13,785 nt of DNA from Cyanobacteria bacterium OH_SFB_17. GTDB lineage: Bacteria; Cyanobacteriota; Vampirovibrionia; Gastranaerophilales; Gastranaerophilaceae. The first letter of the stretch is position 1. The number at the start of each line of letters is the position of its first letter. Below the pieces are notes generated by a model. The model made no database searches. It was given only the letters and a program-made list of their open reading frames with translations, and was not told where the DNA came from. The DNA lies in the NCBI GenBank assembly GCA_023395735.1, contig JAEWYI010000043.1:1-13785 (forward strand). Direction: 5' to 3'. Made by a program: the position numbers and the translations under genes. Positions 1 through 7,269 of this stretch are shown piece after piece.

Positions 1-627
1 GTCTTTCACATCTTTTGTTTTTGTTTTTATAAAATCGAATTTTGCTTTTGAATCTTTACGACTATTATCTATAGTCTTTGCAAGAATAGTTGATGCAGGA
101 GTTATAGAAATTGATTTGTTTGTGTCAACGTCTGTGATTTTAATCTTTGATGCTGATGTTGAGCTTAATTTATATTTAAAGCCCCCAATTTCATCTTCAT
201 TACACAATTTGTCGGAGTTTTTCTTCATATATACACAAACATCTGGAGATCCAACAATCGCCTCAATTGCAAGAGCCAAATATCCAATAGAGTTTGCATT
301 GGTCAATGATGTATCAACACCGCTAAATTCATCAGCTATTTGTTCAATAGCTTTGTTATTGGCCGTTTTTCTAATCATTTGAAGCCCTTGTTCCCCTGTC
401 ATTTGAGTTTCAACTTCTGAGTCAGAGTAATCTCTGTTAAAAGAAGAATACAAAGTTTTTGAGGCATTTCCATTAAAAATGTCGGCAATACTGCTATTTG
501 ATATCATAGCCTGAACGTTATCATTAAATAATCCCAATGCAACAATTAAAACAACGGCCGCAAGACCAATGCTTATTGCCAATTCTGTACTGACCGCAGC
601 CGATGCTCTTCTAATTTTCCAACTCAT
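1..627 (-). CDS. Pilin-like secreted protein with Flp/Tad-type N-terminal helix (partial, C-terminus off the window)
   Basis: An uninterrupted minus-strand frame of 209 codons starts at ATG 627-625 and leaves the window at base 1 without a stop. Its SD (AGGAG, 640-636 on the minus strand) lies 8 nt upstream. The N-terminus has a short basic head (K4, R6, R7), then a hydrophobic helix at about residues 11-34. Glu15 sits inside that helix. Cleavage between A10 and A11 would put Glu at +5, as in type IVb (Flp) prepilins, which are processed by a TadV/FppA-type peptidase. The rest is hydrophilic and Ser/Thr/Asn-rich, with two cysteines (in VCVYM and KLCNE) that could form a disulfide loop, as in many pilin heads. 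The likely role is a surface or secreted pseudopilin or minor pilin. TadE-like or general single-pass anchored proteins are alternatives. No assembly genes are visible. The family assignment is inference from one motif; the coding call is firm. Confidence 0.75.
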   Translation of the reverse strand, partial: MSWKIRRASAAVSTELAISIGLAAVVLIVALGLFNDNVQAMISNSSIADIFNGNASKTLYSSFNRDYSDSEVETQMTGEQGLQMIRKTANNKAIEQIADEFSGVDTSLTNANSIGYLALAIEAIVGSPDVCVYMKKNSDKLCNEDEIGGFKYKLSSTSASKIKITDVDTNKSISITPASTILAKTIDNSRKDSKAKFDFIKTKTKDVKD

Positions 628-672
628 AATCCAAACTCCTATATTTTAAGAAAAATAAATGTAATTATATGT

Positions 673-699
673 TTTATACCACTTTTTAATATCTTTCAA
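673..699 (-). promoter_or_regulatory. Weak candidate promoter for the pilin-like gene
   Basis: In the 108 bp gap between the dus stop and the pilin-like start, the minus strand reads TTGAAA (699-694), then 15 nt, then TATAAA (678-673). The spacing is 2 nt short of ideal. A second AT box, TATAAT, lies at 669-664 without a matching -35. The gap size suggests the pilin-like gene may have its own transcript as well as read-through from dus. Confidence 0.3.
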
Positions 700-735
700 C
701 CTAATATTCAAACTTTATGAACTTATATGAAGAAA

Positions 736-1776
736 CTAAACTCCGCAAGAACACTGAGTTTCAAGAATACTATCCAGTTGTCTATGTATTTTTTCTATAT
801 TTGTTTCCAAAACAAGCTCACTTCTGTATTTTGCAGCATTTTTTACCCCATTTATGTAATAAGGATAAAATTTTCTGCAAAACTTGATACCAACATCTTC
901 ACCCCGAAGCCTTACCTCTTCTTGCAAATGTTCTTTCAACAGTTCAATCTTTTCAGCTAAAGTAGGCTGTGGCAAAATTTCGCCGGTAAGAAAAAAATGC
1001 TCAATCCTTGAAAGCAATGAAATATCGCCCAAAACACCTCTTCCAACAGCAACCCCGTCCGCGCTTGATTTTACCATACAATCGATTGCACTTTCTACAG
1101 ATTTTACGTCACCATTTGCAAAAACAGGAATATCAACGTTTTTTTTCAATTCTGATATCTTGTGCCAATCGGCATTGCCTGAATACATTTGAGAACGGGT
1201 TCTACCATGGATTGTAATAAAATCAGCGCCCGCATTTTGCATTGCCTGACCGTATTCAACAAAATTAAGCTCATCCATTGTATATCCCAGACGAAATTTT
1301 ACACTAACAGGTCTGTCAACAGAATCCTTTACCGCTTTAACTATATCCGAAGCAAGCTCTGGAGTTCGCATCAAGGCACATCCATCATTTCCTTTCACCA
1401 CCTTATTCACAGGACACCCCATGTTAATATCGATTATATCAGCATATTTTTCAATAATCTTTGCAGCCTCCGCCATCAATTTAGGTTTGTGCCCCGTAAG
1501 TTGATATGCAATCGGAGAATGATTTTCTTCTCTTAAAATTAAGCTGTTTTCTGGCGCGCCCGCAGCGCGGGCGCGCCTTTTGGACTCTTGAATCAAAGCT
1601 TCAGAACTTATCATTTCTGTTGTCAAAAGACATGTTTTAGAATATTTTCTTATCAAATTTCTTAAAACATAATCAGTTATACCCGCCATTGGAGCGAGAG
1701 ATACACAACTATTAAGTTCTAATTTGCCAATTTTTGTATTTAATTTTTTATCTTCGTTATTTTTTTGCTGTTTCAT
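736..1776 (-). CDS. dusB: tRNA-dihydrouridine synthase (DusB/NifR3-like)
   Basis: A 346-residue flavoenzyme of the Dus family that reduces specific uridines in tRNA D-loops to dihydrouridine using FMN and NADPH. The sequence shows the family signatures in order: APMAGITD at 28-35 (FMN binding), NMGCPVNK at 118-125 with catalytic Cys121, VKFRLG at 159-164, HGRTR at 190-194, ANGD at 220-223 and VGRG at 244-247 (phosphate binding). A C-terminal helical domain follows. The closest type is DusB/NifR3, though DusA or DusC specificity cannot be excluded by eye. The start ATG lies inside the 3' end of the upstream TPR gene (20 bp overlap) with only a poor SD, so translation is probably coupled. Residues 67-77 (RRARAAGAPEN) are encoded by a G+C-only palindrome. 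Against E. coli DusB as I recall it, this region is about 8 residues longer. The protein ends in an odd CSCGV tail. Confidence 0.93.
   Translation of the reverse strand: MKQQKNNEDKKLNTKIGKLELNSCVSLAPMAGITDYVLRNLIRKYSKTCLLTTEMISSEALIQESKRRARAAGAPENSLILREENHSPIAYQLTGHKPKLMAEAAKIIEKYADIIDINMGCPVNKVVKGNDGCALMRTPELASDIVKAVKDSVDRPVSVKFRLGYTMDELNFVEYGQAMQNAGADFITIHGRTRSQMYSGNADWHKISELKKNVDIPVFANGDVKSVESAIDCMVKSSADGVAVGRGVLGDISLLSRIEHFFLTGEILPQPTLAEKIELLKEHLQEEVRLRGEDVGIKFCRKFYPYYINGVKNAAKYRSELVLETNIEKIHRQLDSILETQCSCGV
1553..1577. repeat. Perfect GC-rich inverted repeat inserted in frame within dus
   Basis: The left arm GGCGCGCCCGC (1553-1563), loop AGC (1564-1566) and right arm GCGGGCGCGCC (1567-1577) pair perfectly over 11 bp. 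Twenty-four of 25 bases are G or C, in a gene and genome that are strongly AT-rich. On the coding strand it is read as part of RRARAAGAP and keeps the frame open. There is no adjoining T-run, and it lies mid-gene, so it is not an ordinary intrinsic terminator. Small palindromic elements that insert in frame into genes are known in other lineages (for example the Rickettsia palindromic elements). This unit is shorter and may be a related phenomenon. I saw no second copy in the window. Confidence 0.85.
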
Positions 1777-3886
1777 ACTTTTTTAATTCTTTTATCCTTG
1801 CCTGCGAATACGTTTTGTATTCATTTGATTCTGCCGTTTGTGCAACATATTTTTTGTAATAAGAAAGCGCATTTGTATACTGAGCGAGCGCATCATAATC
1901 AAGCGCTAATAGATAATAAATCACAGAAAGTTCTGGCGCATTTTGAACGGCTTTTTTATAATCAGCAATTGCTGCCGTGTATTTTTTTCCAGCATCGCTA
2001 ATCAAAGCCCTATAATAAAGCGCATAAGCGTTTTTAGACTCTTCTGATATTATAGCATTTAAAATCGGGAGGGCCTTTGCATATTCATTTTTGTCATAAT
2101 ACGAAATTGCAACTTCAAGCTGTTTAATATTAACCTGCTGAATTACTGACCCTAAAAGGTCTTTAGCTCTTTGATTGTTTGGATTAATAGAAAGTGCCTT
2201 CTTTAAATACGATTTGGATTCTTGCCAATTTTCTTTTTCTGAGAAAAGTACTGCTATGTAATAAGCCACGTCTGAATTTGGACTCAAGACAAGAGCTTTT
2301 TTATAATATTCGATTGCCTGAACATCATTGTTCATGCTTTTATAACAAGCAGCTACACCGCTTAGCGAATCAAAAGTTGGAGGCTGAACTGATTGATAAA
2401 TTTCTAGAGCTTTTTGAAACTCTCCGTTATTAAAGAATGTCGAAGCCTCATCAAATTTACCAGCCACAGCTTCTTGATTAATTCCATTTAAAGTATCTGC
2501 AATTTGTTTATTTGCAGGGAATTTTGCTTTTGCATTTTGAAGAATAATCTTTGCATTTTCAATATCATTTTTTTGCTTATAAGCGATTCCAAGATTCAAA
2601 TAAACCTCTGGATCACTTGTCCTGATTTTCAAAATTTCTTTGTAGCACATAATTGCATCATCAAATTTATTCTGTCTGTGCAAATCCAGTGCATAATCAT
2701 ACATATCATCAATTGCGCCGGAATCAACTGTTGAATTTTTACTTAAATAAGCCATCATTTCAGCCGGAGACATAGTAGATTTAAGTGAATCAAAAATTTG
2801 TGATTTTGCTTCTTTGTTATTTGGATCAAGTGCCAAAACTTTATCAAAATATTGTTTTGCCTGCTGGCTCATGTCTTGCGCCGCAAGGCATTGTGCCTTG
2901 TACAAATTTGCTTCTTTATTATTTGGATATAATGACAAAATTGTGTCATAAGCAGCTATAGCTGAATCGTATGATTTTTTTTGCTGATAAAGTGTACCGA
3001 CATTTAGCCTTGTAGTTACACTTGACGGGTCAAGTTGGCTTGCTTGGGTATAAAATTTTAACGCGTCGTCATATTTATTTTGCTTCTGCAAAATTGCACC
3101 AAGGCTTGTTAAGGTAGGCGCATCGTTTGGAGTTTCTTCTAATTTTTTTCTGTAAATTCGCTCCAGTGCATACATTATTTCAGGATCGTCTCCGCCGTTT
3201 GCAAGCGCCCAATTATATTGCTTTACCGCCTCATCTGGTTTTGATTGTTTGTCCAGAATTCTTGCATATTTCAAGCGAACAACTCCACTATCAGGATTTG
3301 CCGCAACAGCTTTTTCATAATATTCACAAGCTTTTTCGTCATTACTTAAAATTTTCATTATATCGCCAAGTTGCTCATACGCCTCTTTTCTTAACGAAGG
3401 TTCTGCAAGACTTTGTGTAAATTCATAACCGGCTTCTGCAAAAAGACCTTGTAATCTCAATTCCCTTGCTTTTTCAAGTCTTGATTTTGGAGTTGTACAA
3501 AACTTTTGAACCTGCAAACATTTGTTTAAGTTGTCGGTTGAATTCGATATTGCCTGCATTGAATTTTGAACATCAGAAGTTTGCGGATAATATCTTAAAT
3601 AAAAAAGAGCTGCACGATAATCATTTGCGGCACCTTCCCAATTTTTATCATTATTTGCAAGATAAGTTCCCCGAGCCAAATAAGAATTTACTAACCCTAT
3701 TCTTGCAGAATTATCCATGTAATTTATTCTTAATGCTTTTTTAAACTCAGATATTGCACTTGAATATTGATAATTTGTCAAATATTGCTGAGCTTGATTA
3801 TAATGAGTGGCAAAATCAGCTTTCACAAACTGGCAGGACAATAACATACACAAGAATATATATTTAATTTTTTTACTAATTCTCAT
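1757..3886 (-). CDS. Exported TPR-repeat protein
   Basis: A protein of about 709 residues, mostly tandem tetratricopeptide repeats of about 34 residues. Many units show the typical W/Y-L-G-A-Y-F-A-P pattern, for example the run through ALKFYTQASQLDPSS, YDTILSLYPNN and FDKVLALDPNNKEA. I judge there are a dozen or more. TPR arrays are protein-protein scaffolds, and no catalytic domain is visible. The N-terminus has a signal peptide: K5, K6 and K8, then a hydrophobic stretch at 9-17. Two exits are possible. One is a lipobox-like L15-L16-S17-C18, giving a lipoprotein; the other is a signal peptidase I site after V21-K22-A23. I chose the ATG at 3886 because GAGG (3897-3894) lies 7 nt upstream; an in-frame GTG at 3904 would put that SD inside the gene. 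It overlaps the following dus gene, so the two are probably one transcript, though no functional link is obvious. Confidence 0.88.
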   Translation of the reverse strand: MRISKKIKYIFLCMLLSCQFVKADFATHYNQAQQYLTNYQYSSAISEFKKALRINYMDNSARIGLVNSYLARGTYLANNDKNWEGAANDYRAALFYLRYYPQTSDVQNSMQAISNSTDNLNKCLQVQKFCTTPKSRLEKARELRLQGLFAEAGYEFTQSLAEPSLRKEAYEQLGDIMKILSNDEKACEYYEKAVAANPDSGVVRLKYARILDKQSKPDEAVKQYNWALANGGDDPEIMYALERIYRKKLEETPNDAPTLTSLGAILQKQNKYDDALKFYTQASQLDPSSVTTRLNVGTLYQQKKSYDSAIAAYDTILSLYPNNKEANLYKAQCLAAQDMSQQAKQYFDKVLALDPNNKEAKSQIFDSLKSTMSPAEMMAYLSKNSTVDSGAIDDMYDYALDLHRQNKFDDAIMCYKEILKIRTSDPEVYLNLGIAYKQKNDIENAKIILQNAKAKFPANKQIADTLNGINQEAVAGKFDEASTFFNNGEFQKALEIYQSVQPPTFDSLSGVAACYKSMNNDVQAIEYYKKALVLSPNSDVAYYIAVLFSEKENWQESKSYLKKALSINPNNQRAKDLLGSVIQQVNIKQLEVAISYYDKNEYAKALPILNAIISEESKNAYALYYRALISDAGKKYTAAIADYKKAVQNAPELSVIYYLLALDYDALAQYTNALSYYKKYVAQTAESNEYKTYSQARIKELKKYETAKK

Positions 3887-3893
3887 AAAAAAA

Positions 3894-3897
3894 CCTC
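3894..3897 (-). promoter_or_regulatory. Ribosome-binding site deciding the TPR protein start
   Basis: GAGG on the minus strand, 7 nt before ATG 3886. It favours this ATG over the GTG six codons upstream at 3904, which has no SD of its own. Confidence 0.6.
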
Positions 3898-3917
3898 GAC
3901 TCACTTTACATTTACAT

Positions 3918-3926
3918 TTTATAACA
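3918..3926 (-). promoter_or_regulatory. Candidate extended -10 promoter for the TPR-dus transcript
   Basis: On the minus strand TG-T-TATAAA (3926-3918) fits the extended -10 form (TGn before the hexamer). No good -35 is seen at the expected distance. It lies about 30 nt upstream of the preferred TPR start. Confidence 0.35.
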
Positions 3927-3971
3927 GAAATATAAATATAAAAATAGACGACTAACTATTTTTTTTTGAGA

Positions 3972-3977
3972 TATAAT
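3972..3977 (+). promoter_or_regulatory. Candidate -10 box for the histidine unit
   Basis: A perfect TATAAT lies in the divergent region between the TPR gene and the his fusion gene. No convincing -35 precedes it at 16-18 nt, so use would need an activator or weak contacts. If used, transcription would start near 3984 and give a leader of about 79 nt that contains the 9 bp inverted repeat. A poorer alternative is GTGACT (3984-3989) with TAAAAT (4006-4011), 16 nt apart. Confidence 0.35.
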
Positions 3978-3990
3978 TGAAAAGTGACTG

Positions 3991-4011
3991 ATTTTAAACC
4001 GCGTTTAAAAT
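3991..4011. promoter_or_regulatory. Perfect 9 bp inverted repeat upstream of the his unit (operator or leader hairpin)
   Basis: ATTTTAAAC (3991-3999), loop CGC (4000-4002), GTTTAAAAT (4003-4011). The arms are exact reverse complements. The site lies 51 nt before the hisA-IE start and just downstream of, or overlapping, the possible promoters. That suits a dimeric repressor operator. The arms are AT-rich, so an RNA hairpin would be weak and a DNA-binding role is more likely. Confidence 0.5.
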
Positions 4012-4048
4012 TTGTCTTGATATAGCTAAACAACAACACTTTTGACAC

Positions 4049-4054
4049 AAAGGA
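4049..4054 (+). promoter_or_regulatory. Ribosome-binding site deciding the hisA-IE start
   Basis: AAAGGA ends 8 nt before ATG 4063. An in-frame TTG at 4042 lies upstream of this site and would add seven residues not found in HisA proteins, which begin at the IPSIDL strand. Confidence 0.65.
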
Positions 4055-4062
4055 TTTTTAAG

Positions 4063-5292
4063 ATGATTATACCGAGCATAGACCTGATGAATGGCAAAGC
4101 AGTTCAACTGAAACAAGGAAAAGAAAAAGTTTTGGAGCGCGACGACGTTTTTGAACTTGCAAAATATTATTCAAAATTCGGAGAAGTTGCAGTAATAGAC
4201 CTTGATAGCGCAATGGGAAACGGAAACGATAACGAAGAACTAATCCAAAAGCTCTGCAAACTTGTTCCTTGCAGAGTCGGTGGAGGAATAAGAACTGCTG
4301 ATAAAGCAAAAAGGTTAATCGCTCACGGCGCAAAAAAAATTATAATCGGAACAGCTGCAAGTGAAGAGTTTTTATCCAAGCTTCCTAAAGACAAAGTCAT
4401 TGTAGCTATTGATTCCAAAAACGGAAAGATTACAACCGAAGGCTGGACAAAAGAACTTGACAAAACGCCTATTGAATTTATTAACAGATTTGATGACTAT
4501 TGCAGCGGATATCTCTACACAGTGGTTGAAAAAGAAGGTATGATGCAAGGTTGCGATCTTGAATCTATAGAAGAAATAAGAAAAGCAACAAAAAAAGAAT
4601 TGGTTGCAGCAGGTGGAATTTCATCAGTAGAAGAAATTGCAAAGCTTAACAAAATAAATGTTTCAACTCAGCTTGGAATGTGCATATATACAAATGCAGT
4701 AAAACTTGAAGATGCTTTTATTGCCTGTCTTGATTTTGAAAAACAAAACGGATTAATTCCAACAATTGTCCAAGACAACGATTCAAAACAGGTTCTTATG
4801 CTTGCATACACCAACAAAGAATCTCTTGAAAAATCTTTTGAATCAGGACTTGCAACATATTTCAGCCGATCCAGAAACGAACTTTGGACCAAAGGCCTCA
4901 CATCCGGAAACACTCAAGAACTTCTTTCTGCAAGATTTGACTGCGATTTTGATACTTTATTATTTACAGTTAATCAAAAAGGAAACGCTTGCCATTTAGA
5001 CAGATTCAGCTGTTTTGGGGATAAAGAATTCAACGTAAAAATGCTTTATGATGTTCTAGTTTCAAGAAAAGAAAACTTGCCTGAAAAATCATTTACAACA
5101 AAACTTTTTAAAGACACTTTTTTCCTTAAAAGAAAAATAATGGAAGAGGCATTTGAAGTTGTAAACTTTGAACAAGGCGACGGACTAGAATGGGAAGTCG
5201 CAGATTTGGCATATTTTGTTTTGACTTATATGGTTCAAAACGGTGTCAGCATTGATGAAATAGTAAACAATTTAGCATCAAGGGCAAAATAA
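4063..5292 (+). CDS. hisA-hisIE: Trifunctional histidine biosynthesis fusion: HisA + HisI + HisE
   Basis: A 409-residue polypeptide covering pathway steps 2-4. Residues 1-224 are HisA, the ProFAR isomerase TIM barrel: IDLMNGK with Asp7, RVGGGIR at 71-77, AIDSKNGK with Asp117, YT at 152-153 and AAGGI at 182-186. Residues 229-318 are HisI (phosphoribosyl-AMP cyclohydrolase): GLIPTIVQD, SRSRNELWTKG, TSGN, the metal motif DCDFD with Cys294, and Cys310/His311 and Cys317. Residues 325-409 are HisE (phosphoribosyl-ATP pyrophosphatase): LYDVLVSRKENLP, the metal-binding EEAFE at 361-365 and EVAD at 378-381. HisIE fusions are common, but a HisA fused in front is unusual to my knowledge. The HisA C-terminal phosphate loop reads QLGMCIYT rather than the usual VGRAL-type sequence, and KEG replaces the RDG/KDG motif. 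There is no stop or frameshift at the junction. hisD follows after one base. Confidence 0.92.
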   Translation: MIIPSIDLMNGKAVQLKQGKEKVLERDDVFELAKYYSKFGEVAVIDLDSAMGNGNDNEELIQKLCKLVPCRVGGGIRTADKAKRLIAHGAKKIIIGTAASEEFLSKLPKDKVIVAIDSKNGKITTEGWTKELDKTPIEFINRFDDYCSGYLYTVVEKEGMMQGCDLESIEEIRKATKKELVAAGGISSVEEIAKLNKINVSTQLGMCIYTNAVKLEDAFIACLDFEKQNGLIPTIVQDNDSKQVLMLAYTNKESLEKSFESGLATYFSRSRNELWTKGLTSGNTQELLSARFDCDFDTLLFTVNQKGNACHLDRFSCFGDKEFNVKMLYDVLVSRKENLPEKSFTTKLFKDTFFLKRKIMEEAFEVVNFEQGDGLEWEVADLAYFVLTYMVQNGVSIDEIVNNLASRAK

Positions 5293-5293
5293 A

Positions 5294-6541
5294 ATGCAAA
5301 TAATAGATTACAAAGATATTGGTAGTGATTTTTTTGAAAAGATTGAATTTGAAACTATTTCTGTTGTTGATGAAATAGTGAAAGATGTTAAAAACAACGG
5401 CGATGTTGCAATAAAAAAATACACTTCTCAATTTGACAAAATTGATTTGGACAATCTTCAAGTTTCAAAAGAAGAAATCAAAGAAGCGTACAAAAACGTC
5501 GACAAAGAAACAATTGAAGCAATCAAAAAATCAATTAAGAACGTAAAAAAATTCGCACAAGCTCAATTAAAATGCCTAAAACCGTTAAAAACAAAAATTG
5601 AAGGAAATGAGCTTGGACACAACATTATTCCGCTAAACTCTGCGGGATGCTACGTTCCTGGAGGAAATTATCCCCTATTGAGTTCTGCAATAATGACAAT
5701 TGTCCCGGCAAAAGTTGCTGGCGTAAAACAGATTGTTGCCTGCTCTCCTAAAATAAAACCCGAAACAATTGTAGCTTGTGATATGGCAGGAGCCGACAAA
5801 ATTTTTAAAATCGGAGGAGTTCAAGCAATTGCGGCAATGGCATACGGAAGCGAGTCAGTTTTAAAAGTTAATAAAATTGTAGGCCCGGGAAACAAATATG
5901 TTACAGCGGCAAAAAAATATGTATTTGGCGAAGTTGGAATTGACTTTCTTGCTGGACCTTCAGAAGTTATGATTATCGCAGATGAAACAGCAAACCCTGA
6001 ATTTGTATCCGCGGATATGCTAGCCCAATGCGAACACGATTTGGATGCAAGAGCTTTTTTAATCTGCACAAGTAAAGAATTTGCACAAAAAGTAGATGAC
6101 TTTGCAAAAATGCAGCTAAAAGAACTTCACACAAGAGAAATTGCACAAAAAGCATTCGAAAAATCTTTTGCAATAATTGTTCCTTCACTAGAAAAAGCAA
6201 TAAGAATTTCAGACAAAAAAGCACCTGAACACTTAGAATTATGCTTTAAAAATTCAGAAAAGTTTGTTAAAAAATTCAAAAATTACGGCTCACTTTTTAT
6301 CGGAAACTACTCAGCGGAAGTTTTTGGAGATTACTGCTCGGGCACAAATCACGTTTTGCCGACAAATGAAGTTTCTAAATATTCAGGCGGCTTGAGTGTT
6401 TTTGATTATGTTAAAGTTCAAACCTATCAAACAATTTCTAAAAAAGGTTGTAATAAAATTGCAAAAGCCACATCAACATTAGCGAAAAATGAAGGTCTGG
6501 CAGCGCACAAGCTTGCATCTGACGTAAGGCAATTCACATAA
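5294..6541 (+). CDS. hisD: Histidinol dehydrogenase
   Basis: 415 residues. It catalyses the last two oxidations of histidine synthesis (histidinol to histidinal to histidine) with two NAD+, and is zinc-dependent and cytosolic. Visible signatures are [10 protein letters not shown] (119-128), the Rossmann-like block [14 protein letters not shown] (172-185), VGPGNKYV (196-203), and the zinc ligands Gln245 and His248 in AQCEHD, Asp346 in [14 protein letters not shown], and His405 near the C-terminus. The acid/base pair Glu312-His313 is in APEHLEL. The length is slightly under the usual about 430, with the N-terminus trimmed. The ATG follows the hisA-IE stop by one base, and AAGGG inside the upstream coding end acts as SD, so the two are translationally coupled. 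hisG, hisB, hisC, hisF and hisH are absent here, so the pathway is dispersed. Confidence 0.96.
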   Translation: MQIIDYKDIGSDFFEKIEFETISVVDEIVKDVKNNGDVAIKKYTSQFDKIDLDNLQVSKEEIKEAYKNVDKETIEAIKKSIKNVKKFAQAQLKCLKPLKTKIEGNELGHNIIPLNSAGCYVPGGNYPLLSSAIMTIVPAKVAGVKQIVACSPKIKPETIVACDMAGADKIFKIGGVQAIAAMAYGSESVLKVNKIVGPGNKYVTAAKKYVFGEVGIDFLAGPSEVMIIADETANPEFVSADMLAQCEHDLDARAFLICTSKEFAQKVDDFAKMQLKELHTREIAQKAFEKSFAIIVPSLEKAIRISDKKAPEHLELCFKNSEKFVKKFKNYGSLFIGNYSAEVFGDYCSGTNHVLPTNEVSKYSGGLSVFDYVKVQTYQTISKKGCNKIAKATSTLAKNEGLAAHKLASDVRQFT

Positions 6542-6552
6542 ATTAACGTTTT

Positions 6553-6581
6553 TTGAAAAATAAAAATGTTTTAACTATAAT
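6553..6581 (+). promoter_or_regulatory. Sigma70-type promoter upstream of the 6616 gene
   Basis: TTGAAA (6553-6558), a 17 nt spacer, TATAAT (6576-6581). This is a near-consensus promoter, predicting a start near 6588 and a leader of about 28 nt. It separates the next gene from the his unit. Confidence 0.8.
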
Positions 6582-6615
6582 AGATTTACATAATAAGAGA
6601 TATAGGTAGGAAAAT

Positions 6616-7269
6616 ATGGCAAGAAAAGTTTCAGAAGGCGTAGGGAAAAAGATTGTTGAGGCTCTAAAAAAACAATCGGAGATTGAAATAACTCCAGTTT
6701 CAGCAAGAAGCGAGGAAGATATTGATGATGTTTTCTCTGGAATAGAAGAAAATTTTGATGATAACACAATAGAAAATGATGACATTTTTGCTGACGAAGC
6801 AGAGATTCATAACGATGAAAATGACTTGCACTCAGAAATTGAACAAGAAGAACCGATTAATCTTGACGCGCTTGCTTCTCAATCATACTCAAAACCATTT
6901 GCAAGCTATCAGCAACCCGCTCAACCTATTCAAGAAAGCTTTATGAAAGAACTTGATAACTTTGAAATTCCGGGAAATATTGCAGTTTTGAAAAAACTTA
7001 TCACCCAACTTCCAACAGGGGTTTCAAAACATACCGGCGCGCAAATTATTAAACAGACAATGGAAGCTCTTGGCATCTCTATGAAAAGCGTTCTTCAAGA
7101 AGCTCAACAAGTCCAAGACGGACTTAACAATTCAGCAAAAGAATGTTTTTCTTCTGTCCAAGAATACAAAAAACAAATTTCAATATTAGAAAAACAAGCT
7201 CAAAATTACCAAAGACAGTATTTGGCTATGAATGAATTAATCAGCTTGTTTGTTCAAACAGGAATTTAA
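6616..7269 (+). CDS. Unknown protein: basic head, acidic linker, helical/coiled-coil C-terminus
   Basis: 217 residues; I do not recognise a named family. Residues 1-20 are a basic amphipathic segment (MARKVSEGVGKKIVEALKKQ). Residues 32-80 are very acidic and probably disordered, with many Asp and Glu. Residues 85-108 are Pro/Gln/Ser-rich. Residues 118-217 are predicted helical, with a conserved-looking FEIPGNIAVLKKL and LPTGVSKHTGAQI section followed by a Gln/Lys-rich coiled coil (about 158-205). No signal peptide or membrane segment is seen. The layout resembles an adaptor or cytoskeletal/division accessory protein, but that is only shape. SD-like AGGTAGGA lies just before the ATG, which has a strong promoter of its own. 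Confidence 0.8.
   Translation: MARKVSEGVGKKIVEALKKQSEIEITPVSARSEEDIDDVFSGIEENFDDNTIENDDIFADEAEIHNDENDLHSEIEQEEPINLDALASQSYSKPFASYQQPAQPIQESFMKELDNFEIPGNIAVLKKLITQLPTGVSKHTGAQIIKQTMEALGISMKSVLQEAQQVQDGLNNSAKECFSSVQEYKKQISILEKQAQNYQRQYLAMNELISLFVQTGI

Noticed and set aside
116..382. Plus-strand open frame of 88 codons
   Set aside because: It lies opposite the pilin-like minus-strand frame, which has a good SD, an export-type N-terminus and stays open for 209 codons.
727..1536. Several plus-strand open frames opposite dus
   Set aside because: Antisense shadows; the minus strand carries all Dus motifs in order.
1553..1577. Reading the GC palindrome as a transcription terminator or HIP1 site
   Set aside because: It is mid-gene without a T-run on either side, and it is not the HIP1 octamer GCGATCGC, which I did not see in the window.
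3884..3904. GTG start at 3904 for the TPR protein
   Set aside because: The SD GAGG would fall inside the gene, and the ATG at 3886 gives a normal signal peptide start.
4042..4062. TTG start at 4042 for the HisA fusion
   Set aside because: AAAGGA at 4049-4054 points to ATG 4063, and HisA proteins start at this strand.
6541..6575. Terminator between hisD and the next gene
   Set aside because: The apparent symmetry around the T- and A-runs is imperfect and AT-only; the same bases form the promoter.
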